A stretch of 64,000 nt of DNA from the NCBI RefSeq assembly GCF_963678635.1, contig NC_087066.1, positions 29,827,301 through 29,891,300 on the forward strand. The letters are read 5' to 3'. Shown here one piece after another: positions 1 to 12,993 of the stretch. The DNA is from Symsagittifera roscoffensis (Eukaryota > Xenacoelomorpha > Acoela > Convolutidae). Position numbers and translations under genes: made by a program. The notes under the pieces were generated by a model. It searched no databases and was not told where the DNA came from. It worked only from the letters and a program-made list of their open reading frames with translations. How positions within the stretch are numbered: the stretch's first letter is position 1; each line of letters begins with the position of its first letter.

Positions 1-2026
1 TACCCTTAAAATCACGTTTTCTTTACTATTTTTCAAATATAAAGATTGGGAGGAGGCCATTCGGCTGCAGGAGCTTGTTTTTGGGCACTTGGAGTGAGAA
101 AAAATCACTAATATGCGCTAGCAACATTGCAATTTCTCTGTATTATGATTCCATAATCAAAATAAAAAATCCACAACTAGAAATCATGAAAGAAACAACT
201 TTGAATTGTTGATTTTAAAGTTAATGAGACTATCCTGACTAAGATATATTCAATAATTTTTGAACTTTTCTGTTATCCTAGAAATTTTCTTCTAAGAATC
301 TATGATTGAAACAGCCAACTAATTTCGTTCTGACTGTTCTGATAAAATTTATCCAATTTAGCTAGAAACAAATTACCATGGTGAAGAGGTTTCGAACTGA
401 CTGATTTTTGCAATTCTCGAATGTTTTTTTTTCGATGAAACGTTTCATTTCTGTTTTAAAATCGGTGGCTGATGAGATGTGAGTGTTAGTGTGTGCATGT
501 TTTCCATTTTGCAGAACTGGTTGATTGTAGCTTTGTACGCTATGAACCTTTGCTCTGAGGTTACGTATTTGCGTGATTGGTAAAAGAATCCGCAGAACTG
601 AAGCAAAAGCAGTTTTCAAAATTTGCGATGTGGTTATGAAAAGTTGGATTCGAATCCAGGTTGATGCTTAAGTATTAAAGGCATTGAATTTCCTCTAACG
701 ATGGTCCCTGTATTTTTAAGTGCTTTTCATGTAGACAAGCTTTTCAAAAGGAATTGTTTTTTTTTCGTTAGCAATGATTTTGGTTTGTCCCCAATTCTCT
801 GATGCATGTGTTTGGCTTACTGAATTATTTTGTTCGTTTTAATAAAGTGTAATCTCTATAAAGAGAAAATCTATTGTTGGATTGTTCAAGGACCGATGGA
901 TCCTTGAAAGCAAATAGCAAAAGTCGCAGACTTGAATCCTGCGTCTCCCCCACATTGTATACTTTTTGTTTTAATTTTTGTCTCAAAACTTCAATGTAAA
1001 ATTTAAGATCTTCAGGATATGACTTACGCAGTTCATGAACTGCCATTCAATAACCACAAATTTGGAGTTTAATCGGCAGTATTGAGTGATTTACAGTATC
1101 AAATGATTTTTTGAAGTCGACGAAAAAGCGTTGGGTTAGTGTGTCTTAGTTGCGTATGTTTTTCTTTATTTCTTCAAATAAAGTCGTAATTGCGTCTACA
1201 ATTGATGGTTTGTTTTTTTTTGGAAAAAAAAATGCATCGAAAACAAGAAAGTTCATTTATTTTCTGATTGAAAATGAAAAACTGATTAACCAAAAAAACT
1301 GGAACTCTAGCCCATCTTTTCCAACTCATAAATACTGCAAACATGTGTTCTCTCAACGAAACCAAAAGCGTTTCATTCCTGATTCAGTGCTATAGATACA
1401 ACTTGATTTGAAGCAAGCCGTTGCTTGTTGCCATGGTCACGTTTCACACCATTTTTCAAGTTTTGCGAGTTTTCGCGCTTTTGATTCTTTGAATTATTTG
1501 GTAAAAAATTTAATTGGTTATCTAATACAACTTTTCTAATCTTATGCTTATCTAATAGTTTCGGAGAAAAAGCAATTTTATATTGACTCACCAACATTTT
1601 ATTGATTTGTTTACTCTTAGTAACTCAACTTTCGTTTGATTTTTTTTTTGATTTTGTGAGAAGATTTTGAACCGTTTTTTCTCGATACTTCTAAGTTTTT
1701 TCTGATTTTGTTTAAAAGCGCAAGTCACAATTAAAAGAGTTTTATTATAACATTTCCTTTTTTTCGTGTCAATTTCGTTTTAAACCCAATTTTTCCTAAA
1801 AGAACAAAACCTGAACTCAAAATCCTTTTGGTGGTCGGAAGAACTTTAGATCTGCCTCAAGGCAAAACTTCATAATCTTTCGACTATCCGTCGACTAATT
1901 GAAACCATAAAAACTAAATTAAAGAATAGAAGGGTGAATTTTACAGGTTATAACGTCTATCAATCTAAATTATCGTGTACAGAGCATCTTTTACAAATTT
2001 GTATTAGAGGTCAAGCTACATAAGAA
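1..2026. other. Region downstream of NK3, no gene seen
   Basis: This is AT-rich DNA downstream of the minus-strand NK3 gene. It has only short ORFs without recognisable domains. A tRNA B-box-like string (gattcgaatcc) near 647-657 may be a fragment of a tRNA-derived repeat. The part next to 2026 is the expected 3' UTR of NK3; I see no perfect AATAAA close to the stop. Confidence 0.6.
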
Positions 2027-2806
2027 TCAAATATTGTTTGTTGACACAACAGGAGCCAGTAATAAATCAGGACGAGCAGAGTCCATAGTTAGTTTAGTAT
2101 CATGTCCATGTTTTACTGTCGATTGAGTCAAAATATTGTCACAAGTCAAATTGAGACTACTGCTGAACAAAGCATTGCTTGTAGTTAGGGTTGAAGGGGG
2201 TTGCGTAATACCGGTCAAAACATTAGCAAGGGAGATGGTGTTATTTTGCTGACCAGTCAAATTAGCCAACTGTTGCGCCAAGCTGACTGAGTTTGCAAGT
2301 TGTTGTGCGTTCCCAATTCCAATCGTTTGCGCTTTCGGCTGAACAGTCTGTGGGAAAATTGCGCCTGATGCTGCGGCCGCTGCTGAGTAGCAAAGTAGTG
2401 ACAAATAAGGATTGACACCGACAGTCGACGCCCTCAGGAGTTCTAACTGCATTTGGGCGAGTGTTTTTTGAGCCGAAGTTTCATTTGCGAATATTTGTGA
2501 AGCAGCGGAGACAGCGGGATTCGATCCCATGTCGAATCCAACTGGAGGTGCCAAAGCTGGCTGGTTGATAGACTGAGATGTTACTGGAACTGAATTGGTT
2601 ATTTGAGTTCCGCGCATGGCAGAGTTTGCAATTTGTGACGTCAGCGCCATTTGAAGCTGAGCAGCACTGAGTTTGCGGAGGTGGTTTAAGTGGGGGTTGT
2701 TTTCGCCCACTGATGAAGACAAAGGTCCGCAATGAGAGGGCAAAATGTCACCGTGAATTTGCTTCCTCTTTGTTTTGTAGCGTCGGTTTTGAAACCAAAT
2801 TTTGAT
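2027..2806 (-). CDS. NKX3 (bap): NK3 exon 3 (recognition helix and C-terminal tail)
   Basis: The acceptor is tatttag|ATC at 2807/2806. It reads [17 protein letters not shown], then a 240-residue tail rich in Gln, Asn, Ala, Ser and Leu, with repeated QQLAN-type segments, to the stop at 2029-2027. Ile occupies homeodomain position 45, where Val is usual in NK proteins. Confidence 0.85.
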   Translation of the reverse strand: MKIWFQNRRYKTKRKQIHGDILPSHCGPLSSSVGENNPHLNHLRKLSAAQLQMALTSQIANSAMRGTQITNSVPVTSQSINQPALAPPVGFDMGSNPAVSAASQIFANETSAQKTLAQMQLELLRASTVGVNPYLSLLCYSAAAAASGAIFPQTVQPKAQTIGIGNAQQLANSVSLAQQLANLTGQQNNTISLANVLTGITQPPSTLTTSNALFSSSLNLTCDNILTQSTVKHGHDTKLTMDSARPDLLLAPVVSTNNI

Positions 2807-4710
2807 CTAAATAGAAAAAGTGATATTTCTCATTCTTCATTTCATTATAATTATATGATGCATCATTAATACAGAAGAGTACTTGATATTTATGACAAAA
2901 CTGGTACAGCATTTCTTAGCAAAACATATCTTGAAAGTTGTAATATTTAAGTTTAAAAATCTAGGGAATCAGCTATCCATCATACTTGAAAATTTAAAAC
3001 ACTTTTATCCACTCTCTATAATTAATAGCTGCTTCGATCCAATTTTTTCCAGCTGAAATTTCTCTCCACCTTATCTTAAGAGTCCCACTGCGAAAGCGAC
3101 AATCAAAGTGGCAATATTTTATCAGATTCAAATAAATCAGTTTATTAACACAAGTACCTGTTGTTGACGATTTCATATTCATAATCCGGAAAATATTTTA
3201 ATCCATAAATATCATTATGCGGTTGTTAAGTGTGCTCTTGAACAGGGAGAGCAACAAGTGAAAAATTAAGATTTGCAGTATAAATTATAAAGACCATTTT
3301 TTTCCTCACTTTGCGAAGTACTTCGGCAGATTATACAATTTGAAAAATTGCTATCAACACTTTCGTAATTTTTTGCCCAAACTGTAATAACAACCTAAAA
3401 AATTAACTCTCAATTAGGCATTTTGTTACTTAATCCACTCAAAATTGAACAAATAAACGATTACCCAACCGTTTTCCCCCTACAATTTTTGCTCCTTTTT
3501 TCATTGCAGCTCGAATGGCGACTGAAAGAACTTTAACGTGATAAAATACATCCTACCTCTGATTTTTTTTATAAGACCGAAACCAACGAACACAAATTAC
3601 AACAAAAATAAAAGATGTAAAGGCTAGATGCATCGATTGAAAATCTGCTTATCTCACCTGTGTTTCTGTGAGTTTGAGTGCCGACGCCAGTTCCGATCGC
3701 TCGGGTCCCGACAGATACTTCTGCTGGGCGAATCTCCTCTCCAACTCGAACACCTGGGCATGCGAGAAAGCAGCACGGGTTCTCTTTTTCCGCCGCCTAT
3801 TCCCCCCATTTCCCCCCTGCTGAAGTTCACTCAGACACTGTTCGTACTGTTCAATCGTACCCGAGATTCCTGAAGATTTGGTTTCTTGATGGCAGTCATG
3901 TGATTGTTTCAGAAATAGGTCGGCCGAGGTTGGGGTGAGTGAAGACTGGTATTTTGAGATGAGAGAAGTGGAAGATGGACTGGGGAGCAAGTCTTCGTCG
4001 TCTTCTGGAGAAAAAAAACAAACAATTAACAAAAAGTGGATACAGTGATGATTTTTATGACATCCTAATTTCTCATCATCTATAGCTGCATCTATCATAT
4101 CAGTTACATTTTTATGCCTAAATTTTGCCCACTGATCTAAGAATTTCAGGCTTAGAACTCAAAATATGAGAAAAAAACGTTATGTTTATACAGGTGGGTA
4201 AAGATCTTATAAGAATAACCTACCATTACACGAGCTGCCTTCATTGCTCTCATCGTCACTTTCGACTCCCTCATTTTTCGTCAGGTTCATTTTTTCTTCC
4301 AACTGATGACTTCGAGACCCTAAAAGACCCTTGTGGTCCTCCAATTGCATGAATTTTGGACGATGTTGCAGGTGATGATGGTGGTGACCCTGTTGATGGC
4401 TCATCAGATGGCGCACCTGGTCTAGATTGCCTCCAGCGACTTCGGTTTGATTGCTGTTGTTAATGAAAGTTGCCGCTTTCAAAAGAAGATTGTCAATGGA
4501 AAATGTTTCACGCGTAGGTTTGTTCACTTGTTTTTCAGTTTCGGCCACGTGAGAAATTGGTTTTTCAACTTCGTTTCCGGTTTGAAAACTCGTTTTTGAA
4601 AAATGTAAATTTTTCCCATTGTTATCTTTGGGAATTTTGCTTTGATTTTGGAGGTTTTTTGGCATTTCTGATTTGTTAGTCAAATTTACGGGACTACTTT
4701 CACTTGACAT
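2027..4710 (-). CDS. NKX3 (bap): NK3/bagpipe-class homeobox transcription factor, 3 exons
   Basis: This predicted nuclear DNA-binding protein has about 537 aa, from exons 4710-4224, 4004-3658 and 2806-2027 (minus). Junction phases are 1 and 0 and the sites are canonical GT-AG. The homeodomain spans about residues 235-294. It begins [20 protein letters not shown], contains the YLSGPER helix-2 segment typical of NK3/Bapx1, and ends [16 protein letters not shown] with the NK-class Tyr54. The second intron falls between homeodomain residues 44 and 45, a common site in homeobox genes. An N-terminal [11 protein letters not shown] segment resembles the Groucho-binding TN motif. Exon 1 has a His-rich run and exon 3 a long Gln/Ala/Ser/Asn-rich tail. 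In animals the family patterns visceral mesoderm or skeleton. NK2 or NK4 are less likely given the homeodomain match. Confidence 0.88.
2807..3657 (-). other. NK3 intron 2 (851 bp)
   Basis: GT-AG intron splitting the homeodomain between residues 44 and 45. No gene or repeat was recognised inside it. Confidence 0.8.
3658..4004 (-). CDS. NKX3 (bap): NK3 exon 2 (homeodomain residues 1-44)
   Basis: The acceptor is tctccag|AA at 4005/4004 and the donor is CAG|GTGAGA after 3658 (phase 0). It begins with an acidic DDED stretch and contains the basic RRRKKRTR arm and helices 1 and 2 of the homeodomain. Confidence 0.88.
4224..4710 (-). CDS. NKX3 (bap): NK3 exon 1
   Basis: ATG at 4710-4708; the donor is G|GTAGGT after 4224 (phase 1). 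It encodes about 162 residues that are Ser/Asn/Lys-rich, with the TN-like FSIDNLLLK segment, an H-rich stretch (GHHHHHLQH) and an acidic end ([11 protein letters not shown]). Confidence 0.8.
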
Positions 4711-7228
4711 TACTCAAATTTTGTTAAATTAGGAGTGAAGTTAAAAGGTAAAAAAGAGTTCAAATCAGAAAAGTAAGGTAAAATAGGATGAACTTGGATT
4801 AGCAATGAAAGTGAGAAACGGATATTTGGGTAAGTTTTCCGGGTGATCGTAAGTGTTTTTAGGAAGTTGAGAATTAAAGGTGTCTATTATTGCTAAGAAG
4901 GGCTAATTGACTCGCAATTTCCGATCCAACTATCTCTTCTACTGTTGACACCCAACGGAGCTAGCAGGGATCGCACTTATGCAGTGGACAGATCGCAATT
5001 AGGTAAATTAGGAAAAAAGGAAGGGCTTTGTTTGCACAATAAAGGATAAATGCACCCTTGACATAAACAATTCCCACTTTGAGAGCCTATATCACTAATC
5101 GATTCGCTCAGTTCTCACCCCAGAAGTGGAAGATGGATACTTTACTTTTTATTAGAAGAATTCAACTCGGAGAAAGAGGAAAAATTAATCAAAACTTACA
5201 GCAGGTAACTTTCAAAATAGTTTTTCCTTTTAGGTTCAAACTTTCGACCAAGTTTTTTAAAACTTCTGTTGAAAAAAAGGAATTGTTTTTTTTCAGCAGC
5301 CTATTTAATTGACTTCAAACGAGCAAATGACTTTATGAGGCAATGTTTTCAGGTAAACATCGATACAGACTTCCAAAGTGGCCCGGGATTTGACGGCAAT
5401 GGGAGATTCTGATTGGACGAGCGATATGAAGGAGAACAACAGAACAGGTATTCTTCAATCCCCTGAGGTCAGCTAAAGGAATGAGGGCTACGAGTTATTC
5501 GGGATAAGTTAGTTAGTAATTGTCGTCTAGTTAGTAGTGATGATGAGAAAGGGAAGATGAGGAAAAGAGAAGGTGGATTAGTAGGTTAAATGGATTGATT
5601 TTTGAGAGTAGCTCTAGTTCGACTTTTTAGCATTATCTCTCGCGGCTAGAAGTGTAATTAAAGTGATTATAAGTAGAAATTGGCGGAACGTATTAACTCA
5701 ACTGCTAGGTTTAAGGTCCACTATTGTACCTGTTTTACAACTAACACTTTTTAATAGCAGATTACAGGGAACAGAAGAACTGCACTATTTACTACAAGTT
5801 CAACTCTTGATCACTTTTATTGTTTTCCCGGCTAATGCATTTATTGATTGATTTACAATTTGCCCAAACAATAAACCCAAAACTAGCCACCGGACACTAT
5901 TTAGGGATACTTACTGGGCTAAATAAATCACAAGCATATAATATTAGAAATATCTTCAGGTTCACCAAGAACTTAGGGAAATTTTTTGAAGTTATCTAAT
6001 GCAAAACAAAATTATAACTATTTGTCTTGGGATAATTGCCACAAATGAAGTTTTTGCAGATTTTGGGAATTGGAAAATCAAGTGGGGTTTAAAATGTGAA
6101 GCTTTAATTGACGGTAACTTTTCTGAGTGGGAAAAGTAATTTGGTTTCAAAAAGTGCCTTTTAACAAACCGTGACTGAAGCATACCTTTTTTAGATAAGC
6201 GAGCTGCCAATTTAGACAATTGAAAACAGTTTAAAACACTTAAAAACGTCCTTTGATCTAACAGGGGAGGCTTCAACAGAGTCACAAATTGCTAAATTGA
6301 CGATAAGGACCCGTTTTACCTTAATGAGCATTCACTTTTCACCCAGATTAGCGGAACAAATAGGAAAATTAAAAAATCGTGAGTGGTTTGAGTACACCTG
6401 AATGGGAGATATCCTCAATCAATCAATTTTATTATCATCTGTAGGTCTCGAAATAGTGCCAAACAAGTCTTCAAAAAAAGGTAAACTGCGCTGAGAGAAG
6501 TTGATGGGGTTTTTCGGAGGTAATTTAGTACTATTATTCTAAAAAGCATAATCAAGTTGGCTCAAAAAATTATTCAAACGCAGCTGACAGTCCCCGGGAA
6601 CAGATATTTATAACTACTAAGGTTGCTACTGAAGCGCTTATCAATATTTGGTAGTCATAGCATATTAGATATATTCGACAACAATTTTCCTCGAAACATA
6701 ATAAAAACATCAAAAAATTTTATTCATCAAGAAATTTAAAACATTCTACTATAATAAGTCTTTTAGAAGCTTGCTCTCTCGCATTATTTGCTCGAAATAA
6801 GGTTAAAGATTAAAAATTTCCAACCGTTTTTTTTCAACACAATTTTTGAAAAACGTTTGAATCACGATGGAAAAGCTTCAAAATGATATACCACTCAACC
6901 CATTAAGATGATTGTTTATTCAAAACAAAAACATCAAAAAAACATCAAATTCAAAAAAAAACATCCGAAGACAAAAGTCTTCCTACATTTAATAGTCGGA
7001 GCAAAAAGGATCAATATGAAAAAAGGATAGCCGATTACTGTGCAGGTAGCATAGAATGTTCCGACCATGGATAATCTTTAGAAAACTACGGCTTAGAAAT
7101 TTTTTTTTCCAAATTAGTGTAATTTTTTCTGCTTGGTGTGATAAAAAAGATTTGACTTTAAAAATAGTTTAAAAATTTTAGACAGTCATATTTCTCGGGA
7201 AAAAAGTTTACCAAACACTGAAAAAAAA

Positions 7229-7300
7229 AACCTCGAACCCCGGACCATAGGGTGAACAGGTAAGTGCATTACCTCCAGATTAAGTGGGAAAGCGCCTACA
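7229..7300 (-). repeat. tRNA-Glu-like pseudogene / SINE head
   Basis: On the minus strand the sequence runs from tcccacttaatctggaggta to a B-box-like ggggttcgagg, then a T-run that could end Pol III transcription. The segment ttcaccc resembles the anticodon loop of tRNA-Glu(TTC). The 3' half of the T-arm and the acceptor stem are missing, so this is not a functional tRNA. Confidence 0.5.
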
Positions 7301-7372
7301 AATTGCTAAAGTTCGATAACAACGCAACATCAATTTCTTACAAATGGGTAAGAAAAATTGTTCACGGGGAAA

Positions 7373-7425
7373 AATAAGTCTAGTTCCCAATTACAAGACA
7401 CTAGCTCTCGCAAGTGTAATAATAA
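7373..7425 (+). repeat. Dispersed hairpin repeat (GTCTAGTTCCC type)
   Basis: It contains agtctagttcccaattacaa followed by a ctagctctcgcaag hairpin. Related copies occur near 23640-23690, 29244-29285 and 56347-56395. A second version with cccttgcttatcgcaaggg is at 20690, 29681, 55503, 58924 and 62502. Several of these lie about 80-150 bp to the right of a tRNA-like sequence, which suggests one repeat family. Confidence 0.55.
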
Positions 7426-8030
7426 GAATAGCTTATTGCTGGGCAAATATCAGAGGAGGCTCCGACCAGAGTATCAAAAATAAACAAGGAAAGTTGTTTT
7501 TTTTTTCAAATTGGGTCGTTTTTCTTTGTTGGGTGATGAGAAGATCTTGACGATAGATAAAAGTTTAGGCATATTCAATAATAATTGTAAATTAAGAAAT
7601 TTTTTTCCCAGTAGAATTTTTTTGTTCCCAAGAAGGTGCTAATTAAAACTTCAAAAACTATCTTTTATTACTCAAAATTTTCACCGCCTAAATGAAAACT
7701 TATAAGCCTGCTCACTCGTCTTATTAGCTCAAATTTAGACTAAAAACCAAATTTATAAAAAAAGTTTTTCGATACCGAGAAAATTTTAAAACATTTTTGA
7801 AAACAGTACGTATTCAGACTGAAATGGTTTTTATATGATAAATCATTCAAACCAATTCGAAGAAATTTGTGGTAATTTTTTCTAGTTGAAGAATATAAAA
7901 ATTCGAAAAAACAATCACAATCAAAGGCAATCATCTTTTCCAACTTTTACTGGTCAGAAAAAAAACAAGCAAAAACTCCTTGAACATTGCAAAAAAATAT
8001 TAGCTTTTACAGGGCAAACTCTAACTTATG

Positions 8031-8269
8031 CAGTGGCGTGCGCAGAAATTGTTTAAGGGGGGGGGGGGCGTTTTTTCAAGAAATTTTTGCCGACCTTTTT
8101 TTTTAGGCCGAGCAATCTTTTTCCGAGCTCTTCAAAAATAATACTATTCATATCGTTAAATGAAAAATGGATGTCGTGAAACTATACCAAAGGGGGACCC
8201 TTTGAAAAAAAATTGGCAACCAGAATTGAGAGGTGGGAAGCAGCCCCCCCCCCCCCCCCCACGCTACTG
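8031..8269. mobile_element. hAT-like MITE, CAGTGGCGTG termini
   Basis: The left end is CAGTGGCGTGCGC and the right end CACGCTACTG, inverted. The 8 bp flanks are aacttatg on the left and aacccatg on the right (6 of 8 match), as for hAT target duplications. It contains long G and C runs and no coding capacity. Confidence 0.7.
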
Positions 8270-8277
8270 AACCCATG

Positions 8278-10789
8278 GTAATGATAATATTAATTTATTT
8301 TGAAAAAAAAAAAGAATAAAGAATAAATTTAAATTGCTCGTATCAGGCTCAGGCAAACACCTGAAATGATGCGCCTATCCTATAACATCAGTGAATCTTT
8401 TCTAACTAGAAAAAAATGGCGAAACTCTCACAAAACAAAAGAACTTTGAAATTTTTTCTGAAATTAGTTTCCCCACATACTGTTTAAAACAAAAGGTGAT
8501 ATATTTAGTCTACAGTAACATACTTATTTTTGCAAATGAAATGCCTTTATTCAATTTCGAACAATTTTATAACTCCGTTTTGCTTAAAACTTTGCGAAAA
8601 ATGATCTTTTGTGAAAAAAATTCGAGCACAAGACATCAAAAGCTTCCATAAGGTGCTTAAAAATTTCGTCAAAATGGCTAGTTAAAATGTCTAAGTTTGT
8701 CTGGACAAAAACTTTAACCCGAGCCTAAATATTTAAATATTTTGCCACTTCCTTCGAAGGTCGAAACAAAAAAAATAAGATATTACTAACAATATTGAGC
8801 TCGTTTTCAAATCAATCACACTTAGTTCAATCCCGCTTCGTCATTCTCATCCCCTTCCTTACTCTAAATCAGCCTGAAACAGTAAAATATTCCGTCCAGT
8901 TTTCCTCGATACTGAGAGATAATCATTTCGGAATCTGAACCACAATTGAATTGGCTTGCAAATGGCATCAAACTCGATGACCCAATTTTATTCGAGCTGT
9001 CTAGTTTTGCGTGAACATCACAAAATTCACACTAATATTTTTTCTTACTCTTCCGAGCGAGGCCAGAGCAGTGCTCATCTGCACCCAAAAAAAACTTATT
9101 GAAATACTTGAGAAGCATTTTTAAAAACTCAAAACTTTAGCTTATGAAAACAAAAACTATACCAAGGAAATGAAAATTGTCAGAAAAATAGTAAAACATT
9201 TCTAGAAGTAATTTTTAGGTTTTTTCCTGTAATGCGAAGAATATAACAATATAGCTTACTGCCCAGCTGCATGGTTATTTTTTCGAAATCTTGAAGAAAT
9301 TTGTGAGAGATACAACCATTTGGACATAACTGTTATTAGATACAGGTTCAAATTGAGCCAAATCTAGTCCCCTATTGCGGTCAGATTTACACATTTTATC
9401 ATATTCACAAACTTTTGACATTGCTATCTGACAAAACGAAAAAATCAAGTTAACTCGGAGGCTTTAGTGAGACTTGCGAACCAGAACTATTCAGAATGAA
9501 TATTTTGTAAAATTAGGTTTTCCTGAACACGAAACCAATGTTGCCGTCAATGAAGAAATTGTTCCTTATAAAATCGATACTGTCACTGAGCTTCTTACAG
9601 CTATTTGTTATTTGTGCGAGTGAGGAGTTAGTACAGGAGATGAGCTGCTAATTCCTTTCAAAGAGTCCATTTTAGCCCGTTTATTTCGCTTGAATGTCCC
9701 AATTGAATTAGCCAGAGTTAGTGTCGCATCAATTTAAGTGTCGAACCAAATTACACACTGGCATCTTTTTAGCGAGACTCATTTATTATCACTTCATTAG
9801 ACAACAATTTGCCATTGTGCTTGTCTAAGTGCAGCAGTATTAGTAGTAGTAGTAGTAGTATAGTATTGGGGTAAAAGGGTGTTTAGAGATCTCTATTAAT
9901 TGACCAGCTCCTAAAGTAACTCCATCAACTAGCTATGTGATCTAAACACATCATCTACTTTGTCCCAAAATGCCCTATGCAGTCAAAGTCGAATTGACGG
10001 GGTTCAAATTTGCACTTGAAAAAAAATTACCATAGAGAAAATTAACAATTAGTATTAAACTTTAAAATAAATGGTGGAAGCTAGACTAAGCCCATCTATT
10101 TTTTCTATCGTTCGTCAGGACGAACTTTGATTGCACGTTCTGTGGTGAAATGTACGTCGGCTCTTTGGTTTACTCTTTGCATTTTTGCAAAGTGAGGATT
10201 TCATCCAATCCTATTTAGACCCTTTCCAAATTATTTCCAACCAGATGATTGGAAGCGCTTGTTATTTTTGGGCTATTAGCTGCCAGAATTCCTGAACAGA
10301 GAGTTAAGCCACGCGATTGATTTAATAAGTTATTGAAATTGTCTAAAAGGCAAATAGATGCACTTAGTATAGTGATGTTTATAAATTGACTGCCCTTACA
10401 CAATTTTAGAGAAAAAAAACACTATATTTTATCAAACTCGCGATAATTTCGCCTGTTTACAGTGAAATATGCGGATCTAATCTCGGTTTTTATCGAATGT
10501 TAAGAAAAACTTCTTAATCTTTGTTGGGACTAGTTTATCCTGAACTACAAACAAAGACTATTTTGTCAAATCTTCTTCGCATACAATGAGAAAGTTGACT
10601 AAAAACCCATTTTGGGACTTCATGGAATATTGGGTGATTTTTTGCGCGTTCTCTTTGTCCCTCCTTCTCAAATTCGAAATATAAGGGCACGTTTAGAAAA
10701 TACTACCTTAGGGTATTTTGTGCCATTATAGTTATAAGTTTTTTAATATTTGATTCAGCTTCAAAACGCAGTACATTTTTATACTGAAA
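8278..10789. other. Intergenic DNA with a diverged foldback-element fragment
   Basis: No gene seen. The stretch 8331-8765 is a diverged relative of one arm of the foldback element at 16789-17870: it shares gctcgtatcagg at the end and a gtcaaaatggctagttaa segment. A short AGT microsatellite sits at about 9840-9860. Confidence 0.5.
9838..9862. repeat. (AGT)n microsatellite
   Basis: About six uninterrupted agt/tag units inside AT-rich intergenic DNA. Confidence 0.85.
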
Positions 10790-10797
10790 CTTTTGAT

Positions 10798-11209
10798 CAG
10801 GGGCGGATTTAGGGGGGAAGGGGCGGGGGGGCGGACGTTCCCCCCTCAGCGATTCGACCCCCTTTGATACTTTTTCAGAAATCCATTTTTGGCCGACCGA
10901 CCCTAAAATTTGTCTAAAGGCGCCTTTGGCGCCAATATATACTAACTTTGAGGGGGAGCGCGCGCCAAAAAAAACGCGATTTTTTTGTCAAAATTTTTCA
11001 AAAAGTGCCCAAAAACGGCTTTTTTGACTGTTTTTTCAAAAATTTGCATGCGGCGCTGAAAGTTTTGCCAAAATAGGGGCAAAACAGTGCTTTGGGATAG
11101 CTCGAAAAATGAATTTGGTCGACCTAAAAAAAAAAAAGGTCGTCAAAATTTTGGAAAATTTTTTGAAAATCCGCCCCGCCCCCTCGAGAAAATCCTAGAT
11201 CCGCCCCTG
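10798..11209. mobile_element. hAT-like MITE, CAGGGGCGGAT termini, perfect 8 bp TSD
   Basis: The ends are CAGGGGCGGATTTAGG and, inverted, CCTAGATCCGCCCCTG. The identical 8 bp duplication cttttgat flanks both sides (10790-10797 and 11210-11217). The 412 bp body holds the ggcgcctttggcgccaat core shared with other copies in this window and has no ORF of note. Confidence 0.9.
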
Positions 11210-11217
11210 CTTTTGAT

Positions 11218-12993
11218 AATTGAGAAAGCTCCTTATGTTCCCATTTTTCCTTATGTTCTATCATGCAATCGATTTTACACACTATCGTGTGAGATGGCAA
11301 CATGTGAGGTGCTCAATTTTTGCAGAACTTTTTGGATGATCATTTCTCGTCCAGGCTGAGAAATAAGCAGTCGTTTTCTAAATCTGCACTAATTTATGCT
11401 TAATCAAATTTTGATGCGAAAAGTAGGTACTACTATGATAAAGTGGTCCCTCGAAAAAGCAACTATGATAGGCAGGTCCCGCATGCATTTCGCATGTTAT
11501 AATTTTGAAAACAAGTTTGTGTATAAATTATTCATTTCAAAAATCTTGCAAAATATGTTCAGCGAGAAACTTTTCAGATTGAAAATTGTAATCACTATTG
11601 TTTATATATTGAAATTCGCTCGCTTTACTTTATTTCACGGTTCAACAACCATATAATTGGGTTGACTTATTTGACATCATAACCTTGTATTGGCGTTTTT
11701 TTTTTTTTAATTTTCAACCTTAAAATGTTGAGGGGTAGGTTTTAAGAGGTATCAAAACATGAAATTTGTTTGAAAATAAACTGCGATATATCTTTCTGAA
11801 AGGCGTAATCATAATTATTAAACAATTTGAGAGCTCTAGGTGTCTTATTCTCAAGGGACCTGGTTATTTTCAAGGGACCACTCTATCATAGTAGTACCGA
11901 CAAGTATTTTTCATTTTTCTTAACCGCGCAGATGAAATTTAGATAAAAACTAGAAAACCCTTTTCTTTAATTGCTTGAACATGCAACCAAAAACGCTCAA
12001 CTTAATCTTTTATTATGCAAGAAAAAAGAGCAACATTCTGTTAAACTTCAAGCTCATTAAAATAGTATCGTTAAAGTCGGAAATGAGAAACACTCACGCA
12101 GTGCAATAAAAAAAACTTTCACGATCCAAGCAAGCTCTCATTAAAATTCTACATTTATTCACTAGGAAAACCACAAATGAAAAGCATACAACCCACGAAC
12201 AAACGGCAATGATATACCAACATGAAAATCTCGGTATAAAAATTCATACACCAGCAATTAGATTATAATGAGGTAAAATTGATTATGATGGAATTTGCTC
12301 TACTAAGATTATGTATAGATAATCGAATATCGCGGCAAATTTGGACAGTGTAACATATTATATGGTTCAGTATAATGAATTCTTTTCGTAACAAGAAAAT
12401 CCATTTGATCGATTATAAGTTTCTATCGGTATAATCGATTTGTTCTAATCATAAAAAAATGAAACTCGAGATTTTTAGGCAAGATTTTGTTTTTCGAAAT
12501 ACATGCAAAAGTCTACAGGTTCAAATCCTCCATTTCGGCAAAATCTTTTATGAATTCGAAATTCATGCACTTTTCTATCATCATCTCAACGTTATCTCAT
12601 TCTCCCCTCACCCCTCCACCTACGTTTATCCTCACCCTTCCCCGCGTTTACCCGCCATACCCTATCCACCCCCCCCCCCCCCCCCGCTATTGAAATTAAT
12701 AAAAACAATGAAATTGAGTGTGAGACAACAAATTAACGAAGTCAAAAAGTTTAAATGATAATCATATTAAATTAAAAATTAGCCCTGAAAAATTAATCAT
12801 AAAAAAAACGGATATTAAGTAGACAAAAGTAATTATACTCATTATACTGTCAAGAAGATGGGCACAAAACCAAGTTTAACAAATTGACAAAAAAACAAAA
12901 CGAAGGAAAAAATTGTAGAAAAAAGGGAGAAACGTCAAATTAAAAAATTAGTCGGTTTACTTTTGATTTCACTTTGAATTCAATCAATGAACG
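11218..12993. other. Intergenic DNA, no gene seen
   Basis: AT-rich, with a pyrimidine-rich stretch ending in a run of about 20 C at about 12665-12685. The small ORFs here have no recognisable domain. Confidence 0.6.

Larger units (their letters stand above)
4711..8022. other. NK3 upstream region, no gene seen
   Basis: Upstream flank of NK3, presumably with its promoter. No convincing coding region. A tRNA-like repeat lies at 7229-7300 with a hairpin repeat at 7373-7425. The rest is AT-rich single-copy-looking DNA. Confidence 0.55.

Noticed and set aside
12459-12758. 99-codon ORF with Pro-rich end
   Set aside because: The Pro run comes from a poly-C tract; no supporting homology or splice signals.
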